A DNA stretch of 64,000 nt from Nannochloropsis oceanica. Its lineage: Eukaryota; Sar; Eustigmatophyceae; Eustigmatales; Monodopsidaceae. Below are positions 54,196 through 64,000 of the stretch, in pieces. The stretch spans positions 286,001-350,000 of the forward strand of contig CP038111.1 in assembly GCA_004519485.1 (NCBI GenBank). The letters are read 5' to 3'. The notes under the pieces were generated by a model. That model ran no database searches, was not told where the DNA came from, and saw only the letters and a list, made by a program, of their open reading frames with translations. Position 1 is the first letter of the stretch. Each line of letters starts with the position of its first letter. Made by a program: the position numbers and the translations under genes.

Positions 54196-54849
54196 GGTAA
54201 CACGGCGTGCTGCAGCACGGGAGCGATATGCGACACGATATAGAAAGCAGAGAACATGTGCTTATCTCCATTTATGCAAAAATGATCATCAATAGGTAAG
54301 GACCATGAAGTCTTTGAAAGAGGAGGATGTAAGCAAGACAGCGAGCAAGTATGTACCGACACGAAAGGAATAAATATGAGGTACAGCACAGCTAGGATAT
54401 TCCACATAAATTAGAAAGGAAGAGTCATTAAAAACGGAGAGAAGAAAAGATTAGTAGGCCTGTGTAAAATGCTCTTGGCTTCGAGGCTCTTCCTTAAATT
54501 ACAGTGTCACGCGCTGGTTCTGCCCATATTGCCTCCAGGGAGAAGCAAAGGACGACCAGCCCTAGCTCTTCTTCCTTTACTTCGCCTTCATCAGTTGGCG
54601 GCATCTCCATCTGAACTTCTTTCGCTCTTCGAATTATTTTCTACTTTCTCATTCACCAAGTCCATTTCCGGTGTAAAGCTACATCCCACACATTTTTCAT
54701 TTTCTCTTTATATGCCTACTACACTCTCTCCTCGCCTTTTTTTGTAATGCAAAGATTTAAAATGACAGCATACCTACATCCAATGCCTGTTTCTTGCTTG
54801 ATCGGTCCCTCGCGCCCTCCCTCCCCCAATCATCTCCTCCTACCCTCCC
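54196..54849. other. Gap between convergent lipase and CcdA genes
   Basis: A 3'-3' spacer of about 650 bases, AT-rich near 54240-54470. A plus-strand frame of 92 codons at 54469-54747 is not convincing. No gene was seen. Confidence 0.3.
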
Positions 54850-56172
54850 CTAGCCCAATGGCGGAAACAAGGTCGACAACGACGAATACGTCCCATATGA
54901 AATCAGCATGGCGGCTGTCGCGGGTGTGACCCACGAAAATCCATCCCCCCTCTTAGCGATGAATGAAGTGACTGTTCCCGACAAAATACCTGCCAGCAGC
55001 AACGGGGTGGAGTACCCCAATGAATAGGAAAAGAGCAGACCTGCCCCAAGGTATGGCTCGCCCGACGCGGCTACAAATCCTAGAATGGAAGCAAGCACGG
55101 GTGTGGAGCACGGAGATGCGATGAGTGCAGAAGTTGCGCCCAGGAGGAAGGCTTGAAGGGAGGGGGGAAATTTGTCCAATTGCAAGGTGGCATCAAACGA
55201 GGGGAGCTTGAGGTTAACCAGGTCTAATAGATTAAGGCCCATGACAATAGCCACAGCCGACGCCGTCAAAGGAAGTGACGCGCCCAATGCCCCTGCACCA
55301 GCAGATCCAAAAAGCTTCCCAGCCAAGGTAGCGGAGAGGCCGAGGACGGAGAGAGATGTGGCTAGCCCCACAGTGAACATGCCAGCGCGGAAGAGGAGGG
55401 TCTTCTGGTCGCGGGAAGGGTCGGTACCATCGTCCGTGAGGTAAGCCATAGTCAGAGGAACAAGAGAGAGGGCGCAAGGGGAAAGGGAGGTAAGGAGGCC
55501 GGCGCCATACAGGACGGCGCCGCTGACGGGCGTGAGGTGCGTCAGTTGGGTGTCGACCAATTCCTTGGCCCAGATCTGCAAGTCGTAAAGTGCCAGGCCT
55601 GCGTCTATGGAACAGCGGACATCGCCTCGTCTTGACCTTCTCGGGAAAATGCTTAGGCTGCCACTGGTGCGTGCGTGGTTCTGCTGAGGGTGGTGGGAGA
55701 GGCCAGACCGCCAAAGACACGATGGCGATGGTGACGAGGACACAACAAAGCCAGATGGGTGACAGGTTGGGCAAGCCCACCTCTGCATGGACCTGGAGGC
55801 GGACACTCCTCCAAACCACATTAGCAGTGACGTGAAGAGCGCGTAAGACGAGAATGCATGACGGCGCGGCCGCTGATGACTAGAACGACTAAAAGGAGTA
55901 TGCGGGGAGTGAAGCTGTCCAAACGCGTTGTTGGTGGAAAAACATGATTCTGAGTCGGAGTCATGCGACTCGAGTCTCGCTACGTGTTGTTGATCATCCA
56001 TTGAGGGACACTGTGAGAGGATGGGGTGTTTAGTGTAAGAAGGGGAGTGTTTTATCTTCAAGTTCACGACAAGTATGAAAAAACATTGGGATTGCCGAGT
56101 GTTGAGCACTGGATTTGGGGTTGATCTGACTCCGAATCGGTGCGGCGAAAGAGAAATGCGCGGACGGCCCAT
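54850..56172 (-). CDS. CCDA: CcdA/DsbD-type thiol transporter, probably plastid thylakoid
   Basis: The frame encodes up to 440 aa. The C-terminal about 230 residues form a CcdA domain with six membrane helices and the two redox cysteines in paired motifs, SLSPCALSLVPLTM and LIASPCSTPVLASIL. CcdA moves reducing power across a membrane for cytochrome c assembly; in plastids it serves cytochrome f in the thylakoid lumen. The N-terminal about 190 residues are not conserved and the start is uncertain: 56172, or 56001 (MDDQQHVARL), or an upstream exon. In the overlapping frame at 55232-55819 a hydrophobic stretch (IWLCCVLVTIAIVSLAVWPL) resembles a targeting signal, so an unseen splice may change the N-terminus. 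Confidence 0.82.
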   Translation of the reverse strand: MGRPRISLSPHRFGVRSTPNPVLNTRQSQCFFILVVNLKIKHSPSYTKHPILSQCPSMDDQQHVARLESHDSDSESCFSTNNAFGQLHSPHTPFSRSSHQRPRRHAFSSYALFTSLLMWFGGVSASRSMQRWACPTCHPSGFVVSSSPSPSCLWRSGLSHHPQQNHARTSGSLSIFPRRSRRGDVRCSIDAGLALYDLQIWAKELVDTQLTHLTPVSGAVLYGAGLLTSLSPCALSLVPLTMAYLTDDGTDPSRDQKTLLFRAGMFTVGLATSLSVLGLSATLAGKLFGSAGAGALGASLPLTASAVAIVMGLNLLDLVNLKLPSFDATLQLDKFPPSLQAFLLGATSALIASPCSTPVLASILGFVAASGEPYLGAGLLFSYSLGYSTPLLLAGILSGTVTSFIAKRGDGFSWVTPATAAMLISYGTYSSLSTLFPPLG

Positions 56173-56695
56173 GCATGCTCTTCTTCACAACACAGAGGAT
56201 GCAACTTTGTCTTTGCAGGATTTCAAGGGTTGATTCAAGGACTCTTTGTTAGATCAAGATAGACGATCCTGGATGAATCTATTTCCCGCGATCCCTTTGC
56301 TCCTTTGCATGTCGCTCCTCCTACCTCTACGTCCTTTGAAACATAGTGCCCGGGAAAAAAGACACCAGCCAGGTGCCATCATATTGAGACGTGACTCGAT
56401 AGAAATGACAATTATACGTGCTCTACCGATTATAAACTTGTGAATCAATGGGGACAAACAGTGACGTTATATGGACATCTGAGCGACCGTGTTTTGAAAA
56501 GGCATAATTGACGTAGAGATTTCTCTCTACGTTCCTTCTTACGACAAAATATGTTCTGTCGCTGTCAGTAATCGCCAGTCTGCCATTCATTTCTCATTTC
56601 AGTATTTCTTGTTTTGAGTTCATTCACAATATATTGCTTTCAACACGCCGGCACGACCGGCCTCTTCTCTTCCGCACACCATAACTCTCGTCATC
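56173..56695. promoter_or_regulatory. Spacer upstream of CcdA
   Basis: About 520 bases between two co-oriented minus-strand genes. It contains the CcdA promoter side and the 3' end of the haloperoxidase gene. It includes an imperfect TAGAGATTTCTCTCTA palindrome at about 56515-56530. No coding sequence was seen. Confidence 0.35.
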
Positions 56696-57937
56696 TTATT
56701 CACGTCGAAACAGATTTTTGTTCATACTCTTCACCTTTTTCGCCGGCAACCCGGGAGCTGCGACCGGCTTGTAAGAGTACGCCACCACTGCAGCATTCCC
56801 CACGTTTTGACCCAACGGCAAGCTCCGGTCTCCGCTAAAACGAAAATGAACCCCTGCCATAGTGCGACTCTCTTTAATTTCATATGAGGCAGCGCTGAAG
56901 GAAGGGTAGGCGCGAATCTTCCCCGGAACTTTCTCTGAGGTCAGTACAAAGGGCACCTCGTCTTTCCCAGCAATCGCCCTCAACACGGTGGCGGCTGCCT
57001 CTGCAGTGGCAGTGTGCCCCTGGGGATATTCAGGGTGGGGCGGTGTCATAATTTCACTCTCGAATGCCGGATCCGCCGGGAAGTCTGTCACATTATTGCC
57101 AACCTGAATCGAAGTCACGGGCCGCCAGCTGTTGTAAAAATATTTTGAGTCAAAAGCAGCAATGCGGGCGTCAGCCATCGCGGTGGCCATGCAGGCGTAG
57201 GCCTTGACGCTTTCGGCGAGGGTGAAGTTTTCAGCCACTTGCTTGAGAACACCATACCAGGGCATCTCAATGTTTGCCCCGCTCCAGAAGTACACAGTTT
57301 CGGTTTGGTCCGCAGAGCGTGAAGTGGAATTTTTCGTGCCCACCTGCTTCACCTCTAGGTAACTCATTTTAAAGGCGAGCGAGTCCAAGGCTGGCGGTGC
57401 AGCAACACGAAATTGATCGCCCTTCTCTAAATTAAAAGGCTTGACCTGACCCCAGTGCGGCGTCAAGCCTGCCTTGAAGGCGGGAGGAGTGGGGCGCCAC
57501 TTGCCCACCTCCTCCACCCCTTTGTACGGAGGCGGGGCGGGGCTAGAACCGTCCTTAGCGCGGTCATTTAGTAGCGCCCTAGTGAGGGTGGCGCTTCGGT
57601 CTGTGGGCACCGCTGCTGCTGCTTGCTGGGCATACAACTCATTTACTCTATCAGTCACGTTGGGGAAGATAGAGAGGAGCACCGTTTTGCCCGCGCTCGC
57701 AACTGCCGCGACTGCCGCCGCCTGGGTCTCAGGCATTGCACCCTGGCCAATGCTGTCTCGGAAGGCCTGCCATTGTGCCGTGTGCAAGAGAGCACCATAG
57801 CGGCAAGCCGTGTTGGGGTCGATCTTATTACCGCGAACCTGATCTTGCAGTACGTCGTTCCAGGCGGTCACCGGGTTGGCATTTGTCGTAGTTAAGAACC
57901 AATGGAGCAGGAGGAGAAGGACCGAAATATATCGCAT
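56696..57937 (-). CDS. Secreted vanadium-dependent haloperoxidase/PAP2-type protein
   Basis: 413 aa, single exon, ATG at 57937. A signal peptide is clear (MRYISVLLLLLHWFLTTTNA). The fold is the vanadium haloperoxidase/acid phosphatase type. The vanadate or phosphate site motifs are visible: YNSWRPVTSI (Arg near 272), PPHPEYPQGHTATAEAA (Gly-His near 305) and SRTMAGVHFRFSGD (His near 360). Most other relatives I know with this HPEYPxGH form are bacterial, algal or fungal secreted PAP2 proteins. They oxidise halides with hydrogen peroxide or remove phosphate, and sequence alone does not decide which. Several Asn-X-Ser/Thr sites (NVT, NFT, NST) fit secretion. No paired lysine upstream was assigned with certainty. 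Confidence 0.85.
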   Translation of the reverse strand: MRYISVLLLLLHWFLTTTNANPVTAWNDVLQDQVRGNKIDPNTACRYGALLHTAQWQAFRDSIGQGAMPETQAAAVAAVASAGKTVLLSIFPNVTDRVNELYAQQAAAAVPTDRSATLTRALLNDRAKDGSSPAPPPYKGVEEVGKWRPTPPAFKAGLTPHWGQVKPFNLEKGDQFRVAAPPALDSLAFKMSYLEVKQVGTKNSTSRSADQTETVYFWSGANIEMPWYGVLKQVAENFTLAESVKAYACMATAMADARIAAFDSKYFYNSWRPVTSIQVGNNVTDFPADPAFESEIMTPPHPEYPQGHTATAEAAATVLRAIAGKDEVPFVLTSEKVPGKIRAYPSFSAASYEIKESRTMAGVHFRFSGDRSLPLGQNVGNAAVVAYSYKPVAAPGLPAKKVKSMNKNLFRRE

Positions 57938-58468
57938 GGTTGGTCGATCTGTGTCACGGCGGTGAGGTGGGTGGGTCGGTGCAGTTGGTCCAAATTAGAA
58001 GGTGTCAGTGCGTGGTGGAGGGGGGAGGTCAAAAAAGAGGATCTTCCCCATTCGTCGGCCTCTTTTTGCGTGAAATTGAGGCAGAACGGCCACGTAAAAT
58101 ACCAGCAGCCTGATCAATAAGCACCTTTTGAATTTTCTTGGACAAAAGCGCAAGGGAGTCACATGACGGTGGAACAAAATCATACCGCCAGGAGTTCGAG
58201 CCAAGCCGACGGTTCGCAACACAGCCCTTCCGTCCAAACACGGACATGTCATCTTCCAAAGCTTATATTGGCCCGTCCAAGAGTCCTCTCATTCCATTTG
58301 CGACATTTAAATATGCGGAAACCCCTTTGAAAGAGTGTACACCGTTGACCAAGCCAAGCACCGAAGGTCCCAGCGATGACTCGAAGTCCTTCCCAATCTC
58401 ACTTCCCCATCCTGATTGCTTACATCCAAGCCCTCCCACACGTTCACGCACAGGCCAAGCGGACGATA
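57938..58468. promoter_or_regulatory. Divergent region, haloperoxidase (-) and RabGGTase alpha (+)
   Basis: 531 bases between divergent starts. A B-box-like GAGTTCGAGCC at about 58193-58203 lacks flanking tRNA stems. The frame ahead of the RabGGTase ATG is open from 58376 but not conserved. Confidence 0.35.
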
Positions 58469-59788
58469 ATGCACGGCCGACGAAAGGCAGAGAACCAGGC
58501 TGCGCTCTTGGCCCGAAGCGAGGCAGAAAAAGAAGCCGCCAGGGACAAGGTCCATAAGTACAAGCAGCTTGTCGCCCTCGCCTTGAAGCAACGACGTGAG
58601 GCGAATGATCAAAACCTCACTGTCACAACGAGAAAGGAGTTGGAGGAGGCATTGGCCTTGTCGGCGCAGCTGTTGCGTGTAAATCCCGACGTGTACACAT
58701 TATGGAATCATCGCAAGGAAGCCATAGCCGCCAGTCAAGTGGTGCGGCATGAGCTTGAAGGAGCATACGCGAGAGAAACGGGGGGAGAATTGGAAAATGC
58801 CTTGCCACCAAACTCCTTTCTACAGACAGAGTTAAGCATGATAGCAGAGTGCATTCAAAAGAATCCGAAGTCCTACGGTGCATGGCATCACCGCCGCTGG
58901 CTTCTGGAGCATGCCTTTCCTTGTACTGCTTCCTCACCCTCTTGCTCCTCCGCTACTTCGCCTTCGCAACTTGTTGCCACACTTGATAAAGAGGTAGCCT
59001 TGTGTGCGCAACTCTTGGACGTGGACGAACGAAATTTTCACTGTTGGAACTATCGACGGTGGGTGGTGAGTCAGCACCCTGGGCGGAGTGCCACGGACGA
59101 ATTTGAGTTTTCAACGGCCAGGATCTATAAGAACTTCAGGTCAGTGACAGAAGGGGGGAAGTAAAGAATGTGTGATTTAACGCAATCTAGTGGACTGCAT
59201 GGGAAAATACATTTTTATTGATTCGTAACATGGAAACCCGATACATTTTCCTCTCTCTCCCTCTCTCCCTCCTTCCCTAGCAACTACTCGGCCTTCCATC
59301 ACCGCGCGGCCTACCTTTCTGGTCACTTGACGGAATCTGGACAAACTTTAAACCCTAAAGTGTTCCTCAGGCAAGAACTAGGCATGGTACAGCAAGCGTT
59401 TTTCACGGAGCCGGACGATCAAACCTCCTGGTGGTACCACCAGTACTTAATCTCTCTCGTCCTGAAGGAGGGAGGGAGGGAGGGAGGGGAGGAGGGAGGG
59501 AAGGAGTTTGTCCGGGAGGTTTTGGAGGGGGAGGTGGAGATTATTAGGGGGCTGGCGGAGGAGGGGGAGGAGGAAAGAGGGGCAAAGGGGAAGGGAGGAG
59601 GGTATCGGTGGGCGGTGCTGACGTTGGCGTCCTTGTTGAGGCAGTTGGCATCGTCTCAGGGGGAGGAGGGGGAGGAAGGGAGAGGGGAGGTATTGCGGAA
59701 AGAGAGTAGAGGCCTGTTTGAACGATTGGGGAGAATGGATCCGGACCATGCGAAGAGGTATGAGAATATTGTGGTGAGCTCATTTTGA
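58469..59788 (+). CDS. RABGGTA: Rab geranylgeranyltransferase alpha subunit (2 exons)
   Basis: Exons 58469-59139 and 59281-59788 give 392 aa. Donor GTCAGT and acceptor CCCTAG join in phase 2, giving the conserved KNFSNYSAFHHRAAYL. It starts MHGRRK, like the human and yeast (BET4) proteins. Five PFTA repeats are visible: NPDVYTLWNHRKE, NPKSYGAWHHRRWLL, DERNFHCWNYRRWVV, NYSAFHHRAAYL and DQTSWWYHQYLI. With the beta subunit and Rab escort protein it adds geranylgeranyl groups to Rab C-termini. The C-terminal part has GGREGGEEGGKE inserts from GGGA tracts. It lacks the LRR and Ig domains of the mammalian subunit, as in yeast. The 141-base intron is AT-rich. Confidence 0.93.
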
Positions 59789-60054
59789 GGAGAGGAGGGA
59801 GGGGAGGGACGGAAGGATGCGGAGGGCAGAAAGATTTTGGCTGGTTCTTCTCAGGAGGATGCAAAGAGTAGAGGCTGGGTCATTGTACATGGTGGATGGA
59901 TCTTAGGCGGCAAGTTAGCAGTCGCTAGAAGGAAGGAATTTAAGCAAACTGTTGGTTCACCTCCAGAGGCAAGGAAATCCTGAGGTGTCTTTGCTTATTG
60001 ATTTCCGTAGATACATTTTGATTTGCTTTTTTCCATTTACTGAAGGATAAGTGT
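59789..60054. other. Gap between convergent genes
   Basis: 266 bases between the RabGGTase alpha and RPA34-like gene ends. Nothing notable seen. Confidence 0.3.
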
Positions 60055-61111
60055 TTACACACTTTGCCGTCTTGATGGCTTCTTCTGTTTGTGGGCTTTA
60101 TTCGCCTTCTTCTCAGGCGACGACGTGTCCTCCTCCTTTCCCTTCCCTTCCTTCTTCCAAAAACCCTCATCACTCGCCCGATGCTTCCTCTTCTTCTTCT
60201 TCTTCTCTTTCTTCCCCTTCTCCTTCTTTCCCTCCCTTGCTATTCTCTTCTTCTCCTTCGCTTTTTCCCCGTCATCCTTCTCTTCCTTCTCCACCTCCCT
60301 TACACCCTCCTTCCACCACCGGGGGGGCGGGGGGGCGCTGCCTGCTCCTGGCATTTTAAATCGCGCCTCCAAACCTTGAATTTGTGGAACGTGTGTGTAT
60401 GGCACCACTATCCGAGACGGACGTGCGACTGTCATAGTAGAAGACTGCCTCCCATCTATACTTTCGCCATCAGTAGCAGCGCAGGTAGTATTGGGAGGGA
60501 ATTGGGCCACGACGAAGTGCCTGTTGATAGACGGAGCAACCCGCAGCACCCCTGGTGCGTCCCTTGATGATTGAAGTAGCACTTGATAAGAACCGATTTC
60601 CGAGGCGTTGCCCAGAAGCACCTCGTAACTGTCCCCGCTTGCTTCTCCGCATGGCATACCATCCTCATCCTGGTCGTCCTCATCCAGCTCCCTCCTTGCT
60701 CTCTGGACGTCAGTGACTTGCAGAACGACTCCTGCCTCTGCGGCTTCATTTATTTTGAGCTTCTTCTTAGCAAGCTCCTCAGCATTGAACTTATGGTGGT
60801 GGGAGGTGAGAGAGGGGCGTGAATTTAGACGGAGGGAGGGGTAGGAGGTCGAATGGTAGGGGTGGGACGACTTACATCCAGGGGCATGCGAAAAAGCCAC
60901 AGCTCTAAGTCCTCATTGGCCGTTAGCTCCTCCATTGTCAGCGCCGTCCTGTGTGTGGTAGTGTATGTGTATGTTTATGTGTGCAGTAAGGTGAGTATAG
61001 ATGGAAATAAAGAAGCACACCTCCGTCCTAGGTCTCCCGTAGCCAAACGCATGGCTGGAGGCAGGAGGTCACTTACCTCACAGGGACCAATGTTCGGTCG
61101 TGCGTGCTCAT
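60055..61111 (-). CDS. RPA34-like RNA polymerase I subunit (3 exons)
   Basis: Exons in transcript order are 61111-61077, 60948-60876 and 60789-60055, giving 280 aa. Junctions are GT-AG in phase 2 and phase 0: MSTHDRTLVPV-RTALTMEEL and LWLFRMPLD-FNAEELAKKKL. The segment NEDLELWLFRMPLDFNAEEL matches the hallmark of the RPA34.5/CD3EAP family (LWLI-x-x-P-x-DF). That subunit forms a TFIIF-like heterodimer with RPA49 on RNA polymerase I. The middle is beta-rich (YEVLLGNASEIGSYQVLL, HVPQIQGLEARF), fitting a TFIIF-type dimerisation fold. The last about 85 residues are Lys/Glu-rich (KKKKKKRKHRASDEG), also typical. Length is close to yeast RPA34 (233). Family assignment rests on one short motif plus layout. 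Confidence 0.62.
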
Positions 61112-61358
61112 GGTCTGAGCAAAAAGCTGTTAGGCAACGTCTGTGTAATTGAGGAATTGGTGATTGAGTTTTGTGGGTTAAGAGGAGTGCTTGCTTGCTT
61201 GCTGCATTGGGTCTGGGGCAGTGATGAGCGAGTGGGGCTCGATAACCACACCACCCCGCTGCTTGCTTGCCTAGATACACAATCTCTCAATACACACAGT
61301 CTCAGGGCACTTACGCACACAAACCACGCACAGGCAGATAAGACAGCCTCGCACAGCA
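61112..61358. promoter_or_regulatory. Bidirectional promoter, RPA34-like (-) and MPP-alpha (+)
   Basis: Only 247 bases separate the two divergent start codons, so a shared promoter is likely. A short tandem of GCTT (CTTGCTTGCTTGCTGC) lies at 61189-61204, and a related GCTGCTTGCTTGCC at 61258-61271. Confidence 0.5.
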
Positions 61359-63618
61359 ATGGCTCAAGCCCTGCGGAGGATATCCCGCTGCCACTCGACT
61401 GCTTTGGCCAGACCGCTGCAGAGGCATGCTCCTGCAAGCCTCGCCTTCCTCGCCCCCCCTGGCCGCCTTCTAAGCCGTGCCAGTGCCGATACCAGCAACC
61501 CGGACGAGGTACATGGATATTATAATAAGCATACGGGGAGTGGGGGATGGCGTATGCGGTGTGTGTCGTAGCAATCACATGATGGTAGAGTCCGCTTTCT
61601 CACCAGCTTTTCCCACTATCTCTTCAGGCTCTGCTTACGCCTGGCGTCACCACAAGTAAGTCCCAGGTTCCCAAGACTCTCAAGAAAGATCTCAAGGCCA
61701 TCGAAGATCGTTTGGCCCGCTTTCGGATGGACGCAGTATTACCAGGTACGCGGAGATCCCTAGGCGGCAACAGCGGAGTGAAAAAAGGAAAGTGGAGAGG
61801 AAGTAAGAGGAAGTATGGGAAAGTACATAGCTTACACTTGTCGTCTTTTTGCCTCGCTAACTTTCATTAAAGGTGTAGCAGCCACCAAGCCATTAAGCGA
61901 ATTGCAAGTCCCTGTGACGAAAATGACGACGCTTGAGAACGGCCTACGCGTGGCCACTCAAGAAACTTATGGCGCGGTAAGTCAGTACCGTTATAGTGCC
62001 AGAGCATGCCTGCGGACCGACGTAAGCGGCTATAAATGTGGATATGAAAAGAGAGGAGACGAATAAGTGAAGCAAGCGCTTCCTCGGTGATGTGCCCATT
62101 CTCAGCAATCGCACCGCATACACCACACCGAACAGCTCTGCACCTTCGGCGTGGTAGTCGATGCCGGGAGCCGCGACGAAATGCCCGGGGAGGAAGATGG
62201 TGTCTGTCACTTGTTCGAGGCCATGGCTTTCAAAAGCACGGACGGCATGAGCCATCAACAAGTTGTCAGCGCATTGGATGACTTAGGGGCTATCCCTACC
62301 GCAAACTCGTCACGGGAGCAACTGTTGCTGTCTGTGGATGTGTTAAGAAATTCACTGCCGGAAGCGTTTCAGATTTTTGCAGACATTGCGTTGCATCCAA
62401 AGATTGGTAAGTATTATGTTTTGTGAAAAGTGTGCCATAATCGTTTGTGTATTATTTGTATATGCTTGACTATTTTGTCTCCTGTGACAAGGGGCACCAC
62501 CAGCATACTTTCTCTTATCACTCCTTTCTCTTTGTCTCCCTTTCAGACGTGGACGAAGTGGAGGAGTCCAAAATGATTCTAGGCTTGCACCTTGAAAGCA
62601 TGGCGCCTGAATTAATGGTAAAGGAAGCAATTCAAGAAGCTGCCTATTCGGGCCAAGCTTTGGGGCGGCCACATTTCGTGACACCGGAGACCTTACCTAG
62701 GTGGGTGGATGGACGGGTTGATGAGAACGTGAAAAGAGTAATAGAAGGAGATTTGCCGAGGGATAAAGACCAGGAGTCACCATTACACATTCATGTCTAC
62801 ACAGGCTGACCGCAGAGAAGCTTCGCTCCTTCCAAGCACGGCATTTCACGGCACGCAACATGGTCCTGGCTGCAGCCGGTGTGGAGCACGAGTCGTTCGT
62901 CGCCCTGGCTCGGAAGCATTTTGGAGGGCTTTCTTCCGGGGGGAACCATTCCAAACGATCTGCTGCAGTGTACCGGGGAGGAGAGAAACGGATCGAGCAG
63001 CCGGCAAGTGTAGATCCTTTCACGCGCGTCGCGGTGGGGTTTGAAGTAGCGGGATGGCATGACAAGGACTTGGTGGCCATGTGCGTGATGCAGATTTTGT
63101 TGGGAGGCGGAGATTCCTTCTCGGCTGGAGGGCCGGGGAAGGGGATGTATTCACGGTTGTACCGTGAGTTGCTTAATCGATATTATTGGGTGGAGGGTGC
63201 AGAGGCCTTTGTGAATTTACATAACGAGACAGGGGTGTTAGGGATCGCCGGTGCGTGTGACGCAGGGCGGGCAGGGCAGTTAATGCATGAGTTTTGTGCG
63301 CAGATTTGCAAGCTGGCCTTGACGCCTGTGGATCCTGTGGAGTTATCAAGGGCGCGAAATATGTTAAAGTGCAATGTCTTGACGCAATTGGAGTCTAGGA
63401 TCATTTTATTTGAGGATTTGGGGAGGCAATTCGTGACCTATGGCCATCGGGAGGCGCCTGAGGCATTGTGTCGAAAGATTGATGAGGTCAAGGCAGAGGA
63501 CGTGATGAACATTGCCCGACGGGCTATTTCTAAGCCAGTGTCGATTTCGGCTGTGGGTAAGGACTTAAAGAATGTGCCAAATTATGATCAGGTCTTACAA
63601 TGGTTTGCACAATCATAG
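61359..63618 (+). CDS. PMPCA: Mitochondrial processing peptidase alpha subunit (6 exons)
   Basis: Exons 61359-61508, 61628-61745, 61873-61976, 62106-62406, 62547-62700 and 62805-63618 give 546 aa. All five introns are GT-AG, about 100-140 bases each, and all junctions keep the M16 peptidase frame. The N-terminus is a mitochondrial presequence (MAQALRRISRCHSTALARPL). The inverse zinc site is degenerate: HLFEAMAF at about 159-166 keeps H and E but has Met in place of the second His, as in alpha subunits. The Gly-rich substrate loop GGGDSFSAGGPGKGMYSRLY (from 376) is diagnostic for MPP-alpha. With the beta subunit it removes presequences in the matrix. An acceptor-like site with ACAAGTAAGT inside exon 2 might allow alternative splicing. 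No cytochrome bc1 core features were preferred. Confidence 0.93.
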
Positions 63619-63913
63619 GAAGAGGGGTGGGATGGAGGGAGGTAGAGAGGGAGAGGGACCGAAGGAGAGAGGTAGGGTAAGGAACCGTTAGTGTGTAAGT
63701 AGGTGCGCAGGAAGGATATGAAAGGAATAATCAAAAGTGTGGTGTTGGAAAGAACGAAATGGAATGCAATTCATGAGCTTTGTCTTTTCTCTGTTTCCCT
63801 TGTCCCCTCTGCCCATAGGTAGAGGAAGGTGTGGTTGTGGGGGAGCGGCGGTTGGGGGCGAGTCCAAGGCACCCGAAATATTAGACAAACCCGTCTTTCC
63901 TCTTAATAGCCTC
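63619..63913. other. Gap between convergent genes
   Basis: 295 bases between the MPP-alpha stop and the stop of the next minus-strand gene. The first 60 bases are GGGA-rich. Nothing else seen. Confidence 0.3.
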
Positions 63914-64000
63914 TTAATAGAAGGGGTTGGTGAAGATATGGTTCGTAGACTCGAAGGTATGTTGGGGGGCGTCAGGTCCAGGAAACATCTGCCAAATATA
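63914..64000 (-). CDS. C-terminal end of an unidentified protein entering from the right edge
   Basis: 28 codons and a TAA are open from the right edge, reading IWQMFPGPDAPQHTFESTN and ending IFTNPFY. The composition is protein-like, and the position (convergent with MPP-alpha) fits the gene spacing of the region. Family not recognised from so short a piece. It may also be part of an exon whose acceptor lies beyond the window. Confidence 0.4.
   Translation of the reverse strand, partial: YIWQMFPGPDAPQHTFESTNHIFTNPFY

Noticed and set aside
58185-58215. tRNA-like B box (GAGTTCGAGCC)
   Set aside because: The flanks do not form a T stem, and no A box or acceptor stem was found at the expected distance.
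1-64000. CRISPR arrays, prokaryotic operons, insertion sequences or viral genes
   Set aside because: No regularly spaced repeats, transposase or viral motifs were seen. The spliced housekeeping genes show a eukaryotic nuclear sequence.

Overview
The window is nuclear DNA from a gene-dense unicellular eukaryote, most likely a photosynthetic stramenopile. A eustigmatophyte such as Nannochloropsis is my best guess, which is inference. The sequence shows mostly short GT-AG introns, many intron-poor genes, intergenic gaps of a few hundred bases, and purine-rich GGGA tracts inside coding strands. It also carries two nucleus-encoded plastid-type genes: a sigma-70 factor with a signal peptide ending in an A-F motif, and a CcdA-like protein. 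I see no rRNA, tRNA, CRISPR array or transposon.

Layout, left to right. A partial gene leaves the left edge (-). Then come L2HGDH (+), plastid sigma factor (-), ribosomal protein L26 (+), an AFG2B-like AAA ATPase (+), a SAP30-like/SGF29-Tudor/winged-helix chromatin protein (+), a class I methyltransferase (-), the splicing factor PHF5A (+) and a CMGC kinase (+). The middle holds a DENN protein (-), a large uncharacterised protein (-), a histone-fold protein (+), a 3401-residue USP deubiquitinase of 10.2 kb (+), a Nudix protein (-), the U-box cyclophilin PPIL2 (+), the NatB catalytic subunit NAA20 (-) and an ariadne RBR ligase (+). The right third holds an aldo-keto reductase (-), a class 3 lipase (+), CcdA (-), a vanadium haloperoxidase/PAP2 protein (-), RabGGTase alpha (+), an RPA34-like RNA polymerase I subunit (-), mitochondrial processing peptidase alpha (+) and the 3' end of a gene entering from the right (-).

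Exon structures were rebuilt by hand from splice sites and conserved protein families. Several differ greatly from the open reading frames: PHF5A has five coding exons, MPP-alpha six, and NAA20 probably starts with an exon that encodes only its initiator methionine. Most genes are housekeeping and do not form one pathway. Loose themes are ubiquitin signalling (USP, ariadne, PPIL2 U-box), chromatin and transcription (SGF29-like, histone fold, RPA34-like, sigma), splicing (PHF5A, PPIL2) and Rab control (DENN, RabGGTase). The most unusual items are the three-domain chromatin fusion, the MABP-USP-Tudor giant, and the partial exon duplication inside NAA20 intron 1.
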